In this document: piece by piece, positions 19,364-27,126 of the stretch | Position numbering within the stretch: position 1 is the stretch's first letter | How the letters are laid out: every line of letters begins with the position of its first letter | Assembly: GCF_034479615.1 (NCBI RefSeq) | Contig: NZ_CP140255.1 | Span: 2,294,001-2,358,000, forward strand | DNA: 64,000 bases | Source of the DNA: Vreelandella neptunia | Lineage (GTDB): Bacteria; Pseudomonadota; Gammaproteobacteria; Pseudomonadales; Halomonadaceae | Reading direction: 5' to 3' | The notes under the pieces: generated by a model | Told to the model about the DNA's origin: nothing | The model's database searches: none | What the model saw: the letters and a program-made list of their open reading frames with translations, nothing else | Position numbers and translations under genes: made by a program

Positions 19364-20749
19364 TTACACCGTGCGCGAATAACGGTTTTCCGTTGGTTTC
19401 AGGTAGGCGTCGAACGCCATGGCCAGGTTGCGGATCATCAATCGCCCCGACGGCAGCACCTCGATTTCATGGTCGCGCAAAGCAATTAGTCCGTCGTCCG
19501 CCATCTCTTCGAGGCTCGCCAAGGCACTCGCGAAGTAGCTGCGAAAATCGATATTGTGCCAGGCTTCGATAGCGGCAAATTCAAGTCGGCCGTGACACAT
19601 CAGGGTATTAATGACATCGCGGCGGAGGCGGTCGTCATCGCTAAGGCGATAGCCACGGAAGACCGGTAAACGCCCTGCATCCAAACGATGCTGATACTGG
19701 GCAGTTTCCTTGACGTTTTGGCTATAGGTATCGCCCACCTTACCAATCGAGGTAATGCCCAGCCCAATCATGTCGCAGTCGGCGTGGGTAGAGTAGCCCT
19801 GAAAATTGCGCTGCAGAGTGCCATTTTCACGGGCCAGGCTCAGCTCGTCATTCGGAAGGGCGAAGTGATCCATGCCGATGTAGACATATCCTGCAGAGGT
19901 CAGCCGGTTAATCGTAAGCTCCAGTAGCTCCAGCTTGCGCTCGGGTGGCGGCATGTCTTCGGGGCGAATTAGCCGCTGAGCTTTAAACAGTTCGGGCAGA
20001 TGAGCGTAGCTATAAGCGGCAATGCGATCCGGTTGCAGGTCAATAATCTTGGTTAGCGTCGTATCGAAACTCGCCACCGTCTGCAGCGGCAAACCGTAGA
20101 TCAGGTCAACGCTGACCGATTCAAACCCCGCCTCGCGGGCAGCCTTGACCAGGGATACTACCTGCTCTTCGCTCTGGACGCGATTGACCGCTTGCTGCAC
20201 GTCGTGATCGAAGTCCTGAACCCCGAAACTCAACCGATTGAAGCCCAGCGTGTAGAGCTCGTACACCTGTTCGGGGGTCACGGTGCGGGGGTCTACCTCC
20301 AGCGAGAATTCGCGCTCTTCAGGTGCAGCGAAGTGAAACGCTTCGTCCAGCGCCGTCATCAGTTCGCTTAGCTGGGCGTTGCTTAAGTAGGTTGGGGTGC
20401 CGCCGCCCAGGTGTAATTGGGTCATTTGCCGGGTGGTATCGAACAGCGCTCCCTGAACACGTATCTCCTGTTTTAACCACTGGAGGTATTCGGCGGCTCG
20501 TTCGGTATTATGAGTAATGATTTTGTTGCAGGCGCAGTAGTAGCACAGGCTTTTGCAGAACGGGATATGCACATAGACCGAAAGCGGCTTGGGTACTGCG
20601 ACCCGATTACTGCGCTCGGCGGCGCTACGGTATTCATCCTCGGCAAACGCAGCATGAAACTGGGGCGCAGTGGGATAAGAAGTGTACCGCGGGCCTGGGC
20701 GGTCATATTTCTCTACCAGGGGGCGATTGAAGAGCAGTTCATCTTGCAT
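19364..20749 (-). CDS. hemN: Oxygen-independent coproporphyrinogen III oxidase
   Basis: Radical SAM enzyme that decarboxylates coproporphyrinogen III to protoporphyrinogen IX without oxygen, feeding heme to the nar, nor and nos cytochromes. The motif is C65-x3-C69-x2-C72 (CKSLCYYCACNK), after the HemN N-terminal segment PGPRYTSYPTA. 461 residues from ATG 20749. The frame stays open to an ATG at 20866, but that extension is encoded by a 13-bp tandem repeat and has no family resemblance. The ribosome binding site at 20749 is weak. An FNR-type box lies at 20945. Confidence 0.93.
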   Translation of the reverse strand: MQDELLFNRPLVEKYDRPGPRYTSYPTAPQFHAAFAEDEYRSAAERSNRVAVPKPLSVYVHIPFCKSLCYYCACNKIITHNTERAAEYLQWLKQEIRVQGALFDTTRQMTQLHLGGGTPTYLSNAQLSELMTALDEAFHFAAPEEREFSLEVDPRTVTPEQVYELYTLGFNRLSFGVQDFDHDVQQAVNRVQSEEQVVSLVKAAREAGFESVSVDLIYGLPLQTVASFDTTLTKIIDLQPDRIAAYSYAHLPELFKAQRLIRPEDMPPPERKLELLELTINRLTSAGYVYIGMDHFALPNDELSLARENGTLQRNFQGYSTHADCDMIGLGITSIGKVGDTYSQNVKETAQYQHRLDAGRLPVFRGYRLSDDDRLRRDVINTLMCHGRLEFAAIEAWHNIDFRSYFASALASLEEMADDGLIALRDHEIEVLPSGRLMIRNLAMAFDAYLKPTENRYSRTV

Positions 20750-20759
20750 GATTGGAATA

Positions 20760-20837
20760 GGTCTCTGAAAAGGGGCTCTAGAAGAGTTCTCTGAAAAAGG
20801 TCTCTTAAAAAGATCTCTTAAAAAGATCTCTGGAAGT
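20760..20837 (-). repeat. Six imperfect 13-bp tandem repeats in the hemN leader
   Basis: Units begin at 20760, 20773, 20786, 20799, 20812 and 20825; the plus-strand consensus is GGTCTCTTAAAAA. Units 4 and 5 differ by one base. The array ends 10 bases before the hemN start codon, so it lies in the 5' untranslated leader and replaces the place where a ribosome binding site is expected. Confidence 0.85.
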
Positions 20838-20944
20838 GGGTGCAGCAAGCATTGGTTAATATTCATACAATATACGTTTTAAAAACTGCCTGCATCCAGC
20901 TTGCCTACTCTGCAGCGTTATCCTCTTTTGAAAGCCACCCCGAT

Positions 20945-20958
20945 ATGACCTGTGTCAA
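20945..20958. promoter_or_regulatory. FNR/ANR/DNR-type box between hemN and ubiU
   Basis: ATGAC-CTGT-GTCAA, nine of ten half-site bases matching the TTGAC-N4-GTCAA form of the FNR-family box. It is 59 bp before ubiU and about 196 bp before the hemN start codon, so it can serve both divergent units. Confidence 0.75.
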
Positions 20959-21016
20959 AAGCCGACAAAAAATAGGTGACTAAAATGCTCGGACTTTCCC
21001 CGCAAGGAGTCTCGCT

Positions 21017-22012
21017 ATGGAGCTTGTATGTCCCGCTGGTAACCTGCCCGCCCTCAAGCGCGCTGTAGATGAAGGTGCCGACGCTGTCTATTTCGGTTTC
21101 CAGAACATAACCAACGCACGGCAATTCGCAGGGCTAAACTTTACCGACAAACGTGCCCGCGAGGGGATCGATTACGCCCACCGACATGGCAAACGCGTTT
21201 TTTGCGCCATTAATACCTATCCCCAGCCCGATGGCTGGCAACACTGGACTCAGGCCGTAGACCAGGCCGCCGAACTGGGCGTGGATGCGCTGATTCTCGC
21301 CGATATGGGACTGCTCGACTACGCTACTCGCCATCACCCCGAGATCTCGCGGCACCTTTCAGTGCAGGGTTCGGCGACCAGCCATGAAGCGCTACGCTTT
21401 TACCACCAGCATTTCGGCATCAAGCGCGCCGTACTGCCAAGGGTGCTGTCAATCACTCAGGTACGCGACCTGGCCAAGCAAACACCGGTAGAACTGGAGG
21501 TGTTCGCTTTCGGCAGCCTGTGCATCATGGCCGAAGGACGCTGCTATCTCTCCTCCTACCTGACCGGCGAATCGCCCAATACCAGGGGCGTCTGCTCGCC
21601 AGCGGCCCATGTCCGCTGGGAAGAAACGCCTGAGGGCTTAGAGTCGCGCCTTAACAATGTTCTTATCGACCGCTACGCCGAAGGCGAGCGCGCGGGCTAC
21701 CCCACCCTATGCAAGGGTCGCTTCGAGGTGGCGGGCGAGACCTATCACGCCATTGAGGAACCCACCAGCCTCAATACCCTGGAGCTATTGCCGGAGCTAC
21801 GCGACCTGGGTATTAGCGCCGTCAAAATTGAAGGTCGTCAGCGCAGTCCCGCCTATGTCTCTAAAGTGGCCGGGATCTGGCGTCAGGCGCTCAACCGCTT
21901 AGAGGCTCAACCTGAGCGCTTTGATCCAGACCCCGCCTGGATGGCCGGCCTTGCCGCGCTTTCCGAAGGTGCCATCACTACCCTAGGCGCCTACGAGCGC
22001 CGCTGGAAATAG
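21017..22012 (+). CDS. ubiU: O2-independent ubiquinone biosynthesis protein UbiU (U32 family)
   Basis: 331-residue member of peptidase family U32. UbiU and UbiV form a [4Fe-4S] heterodimer that carries out hydroxylation steps of ubiquinone synthesis without oxygen. The start ELVCPAGNLPALKRAVDEGADAVYFG and the cluster region FAFGSLCIMAEGRCYLSSYLTG followed by RGVCSPA and PTLCKGRFE fit UbiU (four cysteines). AGGAG precedes ATG by seven bases. ubiV follows after 9 bp. The FNR-type box at 20945 explains anaerobic control. Confidence 0.9.
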   Translation: MELVCPAGNLPALKRAVDEGADAVYFGFQNITNARQFAGLNFTDKRAREGIDYAHRHGKRVFCAINTYPQPDGWQHWTQAVDQAAELGVDALILADMGLLDYATRHHPEISRHLSVQGSATSHEALRFYHQHFGIKRAVLPRVLSITQVRDLAKQTPVELEVFAFGSLCIMAEGRCYLSSYLTGESPNTRGVCSPAAHVRWEETPEGLESRLNNVLIDRYAEGERAGYPTLCKGRFEVAGETYHAIEEPTSLNTLELLPELRDLGISAVKIEGRQRSPAYVSKVAGIWRQALNRLEAQPERFDPDPAWMAGLAALSEGAITTLGAYERRWK

Positions 22013-22021
22013 GAGCCTACT

Positions 22022-22969
22022 ATGCCGAACACTACACCACCCCCATCACCGACCTTATCAACCGGCCCTCTTCAACTCTCCCTCGGGCCGGTGCTTTTTT
22101 ACTGGACTCGGCAACGCTACGCCGACTTCTACCGCGAGGCGGCCGACTGGCCGGTAGAGATTATTACCCTGGGCGAAACCGTCTGCTCGCGGCGCCGCGA
22201 CATGAAACTGGACGACTGGCTAGGCATTGGGCGCGAACTCACCCAGGCGGGCAAGCAGGTAGTACTCGCCAGCCAGACATTGATCGAGTCCGAAGCCGAC
22301 TTGCGTGACTTGCGCAAGCTGTGTGACAACGGTGATTTTATCGTCGAGGCCAATGACCAAAGCGCCCTGCAACGACTCTCCAGTGCCGGACTGCCGTTCA
22401 TCGCCGGTGCTGCGCTCAACCTCTACAACCCGGCGACAGTGGGCGTCATGGCACGTGCTGGAATGAAGCGCTGGCAAGCGCCGGTGGAAATGTCACAGCA
22501 AGATTTGGCCAAGCTTATTCACGATTGCCACCAGGCAGGCATTCCCCATCCATGCGAAGTATTCGCCTACGGGCATCTCCCCTTGGCCTGGTCATCACGC
22601 TGCTTTACCGCCCGGCGCCACCAAACGCCTAAAGACCGCTGCAAGTTCGTCTGCCAAAAGTACCCCGAAGGCTTGGTGCTACGTTCACAAGAATCCCGCG
22701 ATGTTTTTACCCTGAACGGTATTCAAACCCTTTCCAGCGCCTGCCAGGATCTGCGCCATGAACTGACGGTCATGGTGGATATGGGGGTATCAGTGGCACG
22801 TCTCAGCCCACGGGCGGAAGGCATGGCCATGGTAGTCAAGGCTTTCGACAAGGCCCGCCACGGCAGGTTACCTACTCCCGATCCTTTAACGCTGGTGGAT
22901 GCTGAAATCTGCGACGGTTACTGGTATGGCCGACCGGGTATGGATAACACCCGCACGATGATTGGCTAA
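22022..22969 (+). CDS. ubiV: O2-independent ubiquinone biosynthesis protein UbiV (U32 family)
   Basis: 315 residues, partner of UbiU. Recognisable segments are LGPVLFYWTRQRYADFYREA, PVEIITLGETVCSRRRDMK and the cluster cysteines around SSRCFTARRHQTPKDRCKFVCQKY. GGAG precedes ATG. The third member of the pathway, ubiT, is not here but at 29832, in the nitric oxide region. Confidence 0.9.
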   Translation: MPNTTPPPSPTLSTGPLQLSLGPVLFYWTRQRYADFYREAADWPVEIITLGETVCSRRRDMKLDDWLGIGRELTQAGKQVVLASQTLIESEADLRDLRKLCDNGDFIVEANDQSALQRLSSAGLPFIAGAALNLYNPATVGVMARAGMKRWQAPVEMSQQDLAKLIHDCHQAGIPHPCEVFAYGHLPLAWSSRCFTARRHQTPKDRCKFVCQKYPEGLVLRSQESRDVFTLNGIQTLSSACQDLRHELTVMVDMGVSVARLSPRAEGMAMVVKAFDKARHGRLPTPDPLTLVDAEICDGYWYGRPGMDNTRTMIG

Positions 22970-23017
22970 AGCCATAGCCTAGGCGCCACCACGTCTTACT
23001 ATTTTTCCCCACCATTT

Positions 23018-23031
23018 TTGATCTGGATCAT
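23018..23031. promoter_or_regulatory. FNR/ANR-type box upstream of nrdD
   Basis: TTGAT-CTGG-ATCAT matches nine of ten bases of the FNR consensus half-sites. It lies 76 bp before the GTG start of nrdD, compatible with class II FNR activation. It accounts for anaerobic expression of the class III ribonucleotide reductase. Confidence 0.85.
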
Positions 23032-23106
23032 TTATTGCAAAATCCTGAACGCTTACCCTTTAACACCACATATAGTATTTATTTTTATTAAAGTTAGCAT
23101 ATATAG

Positions 23107-24858
23107 GTGAATTGGGTGAAAAGCTCCACAAGCGTTCAGGTAGCAAAGCATCATATTGACGTCGCCCCGACGGTCAATGAGTACCTCCAACGCGCCGACT
23201 GGCGTGTTCACGCCAATGCCAACCAGGGCTATTCATTGGGCGGTTTAATCCTCAACGTCTCGGGCAAGTTGATAGCCAACTACTGGCTCGATGAGATTTA
23301 CCCCCACGCCGTGGGGGAAGCTCATAGGGAAGGTGATTTGCATATTCACGACCTGGATATGCTGTGCGGCTATTGCGCCGGCTGGTCGCTGCGTACTTTG
23401 CTGCTAGAGGGATTCAATGGGGTGCCGGGACGAGCCGAAAGCAACCCGCCCCGCCACCTCTCAAGTGCCCTCGGGCAAATGGTTAATTTTCTTGGCACCT
23501 TGCAGAACGAGTGGGCCGGGGCACAAGCCTTCAGCTCTTTCGATACCTACCTGGCCCCCTACGTGCGCAAGGACGGCCTCACCTATGCACAGGTCAAGCA
23601 GGCGCTTCAGGAATTCATCTACAACCTCAATGTGCCTTCGCGCTGGGGTAGCCAGACGCCCTTCACCAACCTAACCTTCGACTGGGTTTGCCCCGACGAC
23701 TTGCGCCAACAGGTACCGGTTATCGGTGGAGAGGAGCAGCCGTTCAGTTACGGCGAACTGCAGGTTGAAATGGACTTGATCAACCGAGCCTATTTGGAAG
23801 TCATGGAGGCCGGTGACCGCCACGGGCGTGTGTTCACCTTCCCGATACCCACTTATAACATCACCCATGATTTCGACTGGGAAAGCGACAACGCCGAGCG
23901 GCTCTTCGCACTGACCGCCAAGTACGGTCTGCCCTACTTTCAAAACTTTCTAAATTCGGATCTGGAACCTCACATGGTGCGTTCCATGTGCTGCCGCCTG
24001 CAGCTTGATTTGAGTGAGCTGCTCAAACGCGGTAACGGTCTGTTCGGCAGCGCGGAGCAAACCGGATCGTTGGGAGTAGTGACGATCAACTGCGCCCGGC
24101 TGGGTTACCGCTTTGCCGGCGACCGAGCCGGGCTTTTCAGTGAGCTGGATCGCCTACTGTCGCTCGGGCGCGATAGCCTCGAACTCAAGCGCGAGCGCAT
24201 TCAGCAACTAATGGATCAAGGGCTCTACCCCTTTACCCAGCGCTACCTGGGCACCTTACGCAATCATTTCTCCACTCTGGGTGTGAATGGGCTTAATGAA
24301 ATGGTGCGCAACTTTACTAGGGATCGCTGCGATATCGCCGACGCCCAAGGGCTGCAGCTGGCGCTGGATCTTCTTGACCACGTCCGGGAGCGGATGCGTG
24401 AATTTCAAGAACAGACCGGCCATATGTATAACCTTGAAGCCACCCCGGCAGAGGGCACCACTCACCGCTTTGCCCGGGAGGATCTGACTCGCTTTCCTGA
24501 CATTCTTCAAGCCGGTACACCCGAGGCGCCCTACTACACCAATTCCAGCCAATTGCCGGTGGGTCATACCGATGATCCCTTTGAGGCACTGAGCCATCAA
24601 GACCCCTTACAGACTCGCTATACCGGTGGCACGGTATTGCATCTCTATATGCGCGAACGGATTACCTCGGCCTCCGCCTGTCGCAAGCTGGTTAAAACGG
24701 CGCTCTCTCACTTTCGCTTACCCTACCTCACAGTGACACCCACCTTTTCGATCTGCCCGGTGCATGGCTACCTGTCGGGTGAACATGAGTTCTGCCCCAA
24801 GTGCGACGAAGCACTTTGGGCAAAAACGGCGAGCGCAATCGACGCCGCCACGGCTTGA
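23107..24858 (+). CDS. nrdD: Class III anaerobic ribonucleotide reductase, catalytic body without the glycyl-radical loop
   Basis: 583 residues. It reduces ribonucleoside triphosphates anaerobically. The barrel is intact: DGDLHIHDLDMLCGYCAGW-type region near residue 80-100 holds an active-site cysteine, and SMCCRLQLDL holds the other. The zinc site near the C-terminus reads C550-P-V-H553 and C563-P-K-C566. There is no ATP-cone at the N-terminus, and the polypeptide stops 17 residues after the zinc site, before the glycyl-radical segment, which is encoded by the next small gene. Start is GTG 23107 (GTG 23116 possible); an FNR box lies 76 bp upstream. Confidence 0.9.
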   Translation: MNWVKSSTSVQVAKHHIDVAPTVNEYLQRADWRVHANANQGYSLGGLILNVSGKLIANYWLDEIYPHAVGEAHREGDLHIHDLDMLCGYCAGWSLRTLLLEGFNGVPGRAESNPPRHLSSALGQMVNFLGTLQNEWAGAQAFSSFDTYLAPYVRKDGLTYAQVKQALQEFIYNLNVPSRWGSQTPFTNLTFDWVCPDDLRQQVPVIGGEEQPFSYGELQVEMDLINRAYLEVMEAGDRHGRVFTFPIPTYNITHDFDWESDNAERLFALTAKYGLPYFQNFLNSDLEPHMVRSMCCRLQLDLSELLKRGNGLFGSAEQTGSLGVVTINCARLGYRFAGDRAGLFSELDRLLSLGRDSLELKRERIQQLMDQGLYPFTQRYLGTLRNHFSTLGVNGLNEMVRNFTRDRCDIADAQGLQLALDLLDHVRERMREFQEQTGHMYNLEATPAEGTTHRFAREDLTRFPDILQAGTPEAPYYTNSSQLPVGHTDDPFEALSHQDPLQTRYTGGTVLHLYMRERITSASACRKLVKTALSHFRLPYLTVTPTFSICPVHGYLSGEHEFCPKCDEALWAKTASAIDAATA

Positions 24859-24902
24859 GGCATTTGCCTCTCTTTTTCTCAACTCGTTTAAGGAACACGC
24901 TA

Positions 24903-25067
24903 ATGCAAACCTCTCAATATGCTAGCTTGCCCACTGAGCAGCGCCAGCGCTGCGAAGTCTGGACCCGCGTCATGGGCTACCACCGCCCGGTAAGTCAGTT
25001 CAATATCGGCAAACGTGCCGAACACCAGGAGCGACGCCATTTTACTGAAGCCGCCGCCTCTCGGTAG
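24903..25067 (+). CDS. Glycyl-radical peptide of the class III ribonucleotide reductase (separate 54-aa gene)
   Basis: The peptide reads RCEVWTRVMGYHRPVSQFN near its middle, which is the C-terminal glycyl-radical motif of NrdD; Gly25 would carry the radical. The following FNIGKRAEHQERRHF also matches the NrdD C-terminus. It has its own start with GGA eight bases before ATG 24903, 44 bases after the nrdD stop and in a different frame. NrdG, the activase that generates the radical, is next. It most likely docks on the NrdD body. This is a split of a normally single-chain enzyme. Confidence 0.85.
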   Translation: MQTSQYASLPTEQRQRCEVWTRVMGYHRPVSQFNIGKRAEHQERRHFTEAAASR

Positions 25068-25137
25068 CTAGCCTTCACTTTTCTCTAACGTCGGCTGGGG
25101 GGTCTGGCGACAGGCGCCCCAGCAGAGGGATATCACT

Positions 25138-25887
25138 ATGGCTATGCAGACGACACTTGACGACATCACAACTAAATTATCTTCGATTCGGCTGCCGATT
25201 GCCGGCCTTGTGCCCATGACCACCCTGGATTATCCCAATCATCTGGCGTGCGTTGTCTTTCTCCAAGGCTGCCCGCTACGCTGCGGCTACTGCCACAATC
25301 CCAACATGATCCCGCCGCGCCGAGGTGAACCCCAGGAGTGGCAAGCGATACTGGAATTCCTGAGCACCCGGCAAGGCCTGCTGGAGGCGGTGGTTTTCAG
25401 CGGTGGTGAGCCCACCCTGAATGCCGATTTGTCCGATGCAGTAAAGGAAGTGAAAGCATTGGGCTTTAAGGTGGGACTACATACCGCCGGCCCTTATCCT
25501 GACCGCCTCACCCAGCTATTACCGCACCTCGACTGGGTGGGGCTGGATGTAAAAGGACGCGGAAAAGCGTTTGACCGCATCTGCGGCCGTCCCGGCATCT
25601 GGCAGTTGCATGCCCGTAGCTTGGAGGCTTTGCTCGACAGCGGACTCAATTTCGAGTGCCGTACCACCATTCACTGGAAAGATTTTCAGCTTGCCGATGT
25701 GGAACGCCTGGCACTGAGTCTTGCCGACTGTGGGGTACGCCACTATGCGCTGCAGGTGGCCCGCAGCGAGCAATGCTTCGACCCTACCTATTCTCAGCCA
25801 GTTGCCAATACTCCATCTACAGCTCAGATGAATGCGCTGGTAAGCCGTTTGAAACCGCACTTTGACCAGCTCGAGCTAAGGCACTAA
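25138..25887 (+). CDS. nrdG: Anaerobic ribonucleotide reductase activating protein
   Basis: 249-residue radical SAM activase with C45-x3-C49-x2-C52 (CPLRCGYCHNP) and the SGGEPTLN motif. It abstracts hydrogen from the NrdD glycine to start the radical. AGGG precedes ATG 25138. It is longer than E. coli NrdG (154 residues) and resembles the larger form found with the shorter, ATP-cone-free NrdD. Confidence 0.92.
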   Translation: MAMQTTLDDITTKLSSIRLPIAGLVPMTTLDYPNHLACVVFLQGCPLRCGYCHNPNMIPPRRGEPQEWQAILEFLSTRQGLLEAVVFSGGEPTLNADLSDAVKEVKALGFKVGLHTAGPYPDRLTQLLPHLDWVGLDVKGRGKAFDRICGRPGIWQLHARSLEALLDSGLNFECRTTIHWKDFQLADVERLALSLADCGVRHYALQVARSEQCFDPTYSQPVANTPSTAQMNALVSRLKPHFDQLELRH

Positions 25888-26006
25888 CGCTTTCCTTCTT
25901 GACCTAGGCCAGTATTGGTACCCCCATGTTCTGATTGCAACTTACTGAACGTTCATACAACATGTTTCTTTTACAGTTGGATTACTCTCGGAGCAAAGCG
26001 CACTCC

Positions 26007-26453
26007 ATGCATCTCACTCGATTCACCGATTATTCAATACGCGTGCTGATCTTCCTCGCCGTGAAAGGCGAAGAGCGTTCTACTATCAATGAGATCGCAG
26101 AGACCTTTGATATTTCTCGCAATCACCTGATGAAAGTCGTTCAGGAGCTTAGCCAGAAGAACTACGTTACCGCTATTCGGGGCAAGAACGGTGGCCTATT
26201 GCTCACGCGAGACCCCGCTACTATCGTGCTAGGTAAACTAGTGCGCGAAATGGAACATGGCATGGAGCTAGTCGAGTGCTTTCATAGCGATAACAACTGC
26301 ATCATTACTCCCTCGTGTCGGCTCCAGCCCATTCTAAACGAAGCCTTGTCAGCGTTTCTGGAGGTGCTTGACCGCTATACTCTGGCAGATGTGTTGTCCA
26401 ATCGTTACCCGCAGTTGGCAGGACTAATGCGTATCCCCACCGTCAATGTCTAA
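26007..26453 (+). CDS. nsrR: Nitric oxide-sensing repressor NsrR (Rrf2 family)
   Basis: 148 residues from ATG 26007, where MHLTRFTDYSIRVLIFLAV aligns with the NsrR N-terminus; an in-frame start at 25935 adds 24 unrelated residues. The helix-turn-helix is about residues 25-65 (DISRNHLMKVVQELS, VTAIRGKNGG). Iron-sulfur ligands are C91, C98 and C104 (ECFHSDNNC, TPSC). NsrR loses repression when NO attacks the cluster. Five matching operators are found in the next 10 kb. Confidence 0.93.
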   Translation: MHLTRFTDYSIRVLIFLAVKGEERSTINEIAETFDISRNHLMKVVQELSQKNYVTAIRGKNGGLLLTRDPATIVLGKLVREMEHGMELVECFHSDNNCIITPSCRLQPILNEALSAFLEVLDRYTLADVLSNRYPQLAGLMRIPTVNV

Positions 26454-26514
26454 CGATCACTAGAAACAACCCTATTAATTTCAGCTAAGTAAATTCTGCA
26501 TAGTTGCTCTACAA

Positions 26515-26537
26515 TAAATGCATTAAAAATGAATTTT
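26515..26537. promoter_or_regulatory. Probable NsrR operator upstream of the 26.6-kb membrane protein
   Basis: A 23-bp site matching about 17 positions of the AAGATG-N11-CATCTT NsrR palindrome; it reads TAAATGCATT then AAAAATGAATTTT. It ends 43 bp before ATG 26581. Confidence 0.6.
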
Positions 26538-26580
26538 AACGCGCTATTAATGATTCCCACTTTGCCGAATGAGGTTCTCT

Positions 26581-27054
26581 ATGGCTATCTCCCCATCCTC
26601 CATGCCCTCCGCTTCTCAAGAGGCCACTTCAACGTCGACTTCCTCTAATACGTTTAAGAAAAGCCGCGGGCGTGGCACGGCTATCGTTGTCTATATGCTC
26701 TTTCTGGGTAGCGTGTTAGCGGTGGTCACCGCCCCCATAGGGGTACTCATTGCCCACATGAAGAGAAACGATGCCGAGGAGTGGGTCGCTTCCCATTTGC
26801 AGTTTCAAATTAGAACGTTTTGGGTAGGGCTTTTAGGCGGGGTGTTGTTCACGGGAATTTGGCATCTACTGGGCTGGCTCGGGCTACCCGCCGTAGCTCC
26901 CTGGGCTCTGGGTTACCTCTATTTTACAGCCTGCCTGATCTGGATGGTGGGCCGTTGCGGAGTAGGCATTACCCACCTCACCAACAACCGTCCAGTGGCT
27001 AACCCACGCAGTCTTGCCTTTGGCGGTGCCCGGGTCACCCTGGCTGATCGCTAA
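26581..27054 (+). CDS. Small membrane protein of unknown function, predicted NsrR target
   Basis: 157 residues. A Ser/Thr-rich polar N-terminus (about 1-25) precedes three or four hydrophobic segments (GTAIVVYMLFLGSVLAVVTA, TFWVGLLGGVLFTGIWHLLG, WALGYLYFTACLIWMVG). The middle motif HMKRNDAEEWVASHLQFQIR resembles DUF4870/Tic20-like membrane proteins. GAGG lies seven bases before ATG 26581. Its position between nsrR and nnrS, and the NsrR-type site in front of it, suggest a role in NO stress or denitrification; the function is unknown. Confidence 0.75.
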   Translation: MAISPSSMPSASQEATSTSTSSNTFKKSRGRGTAIVVYMLFLGSVLAVVTAPIGVLIAHMKRNDAEEWVASHLQFQIRTFWVGLLGGVLFTGIWHLLGWLGLPAVAPWALGYLYFTACLIWMVGRCGVGITHLTNNRPVANPRSLAFGGARVTLADR

Positions 27055-27085
27055 TGAGCGTTTAAATACCTCAATGGTTTTAATA

Positions 27086-27111
27086 CGCCTGCATCCAGAC
27101 GGATGCAGGCG
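27086..27111. terminator. Bidirectional hairpin between convergent genes
   Basis: Perfect 11-bp stem CGCCTGCATCC / GGATGCAGGCG with loop AGAC. It lies between the 26.6-kb membrane protein and the convergent nnrS. T-tracts are poor on both sides. Confidence 0.65.
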
Positions 27112-27126
27112 CCATCTATTATTCGT

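Noticed and set aside
20760..20837. Possible CRISPR or regulator binding array
   Set aside because: Tandem 13-bp units without spacers; a simple repeat in a leader is the better reading.
24801..25067. nrdD truncated by a sequencing frameshift
   Set aside because: The break contains a stop, a 44-base spacer and a fresh ribosome binding site with ATG; a single indel would not produce this.
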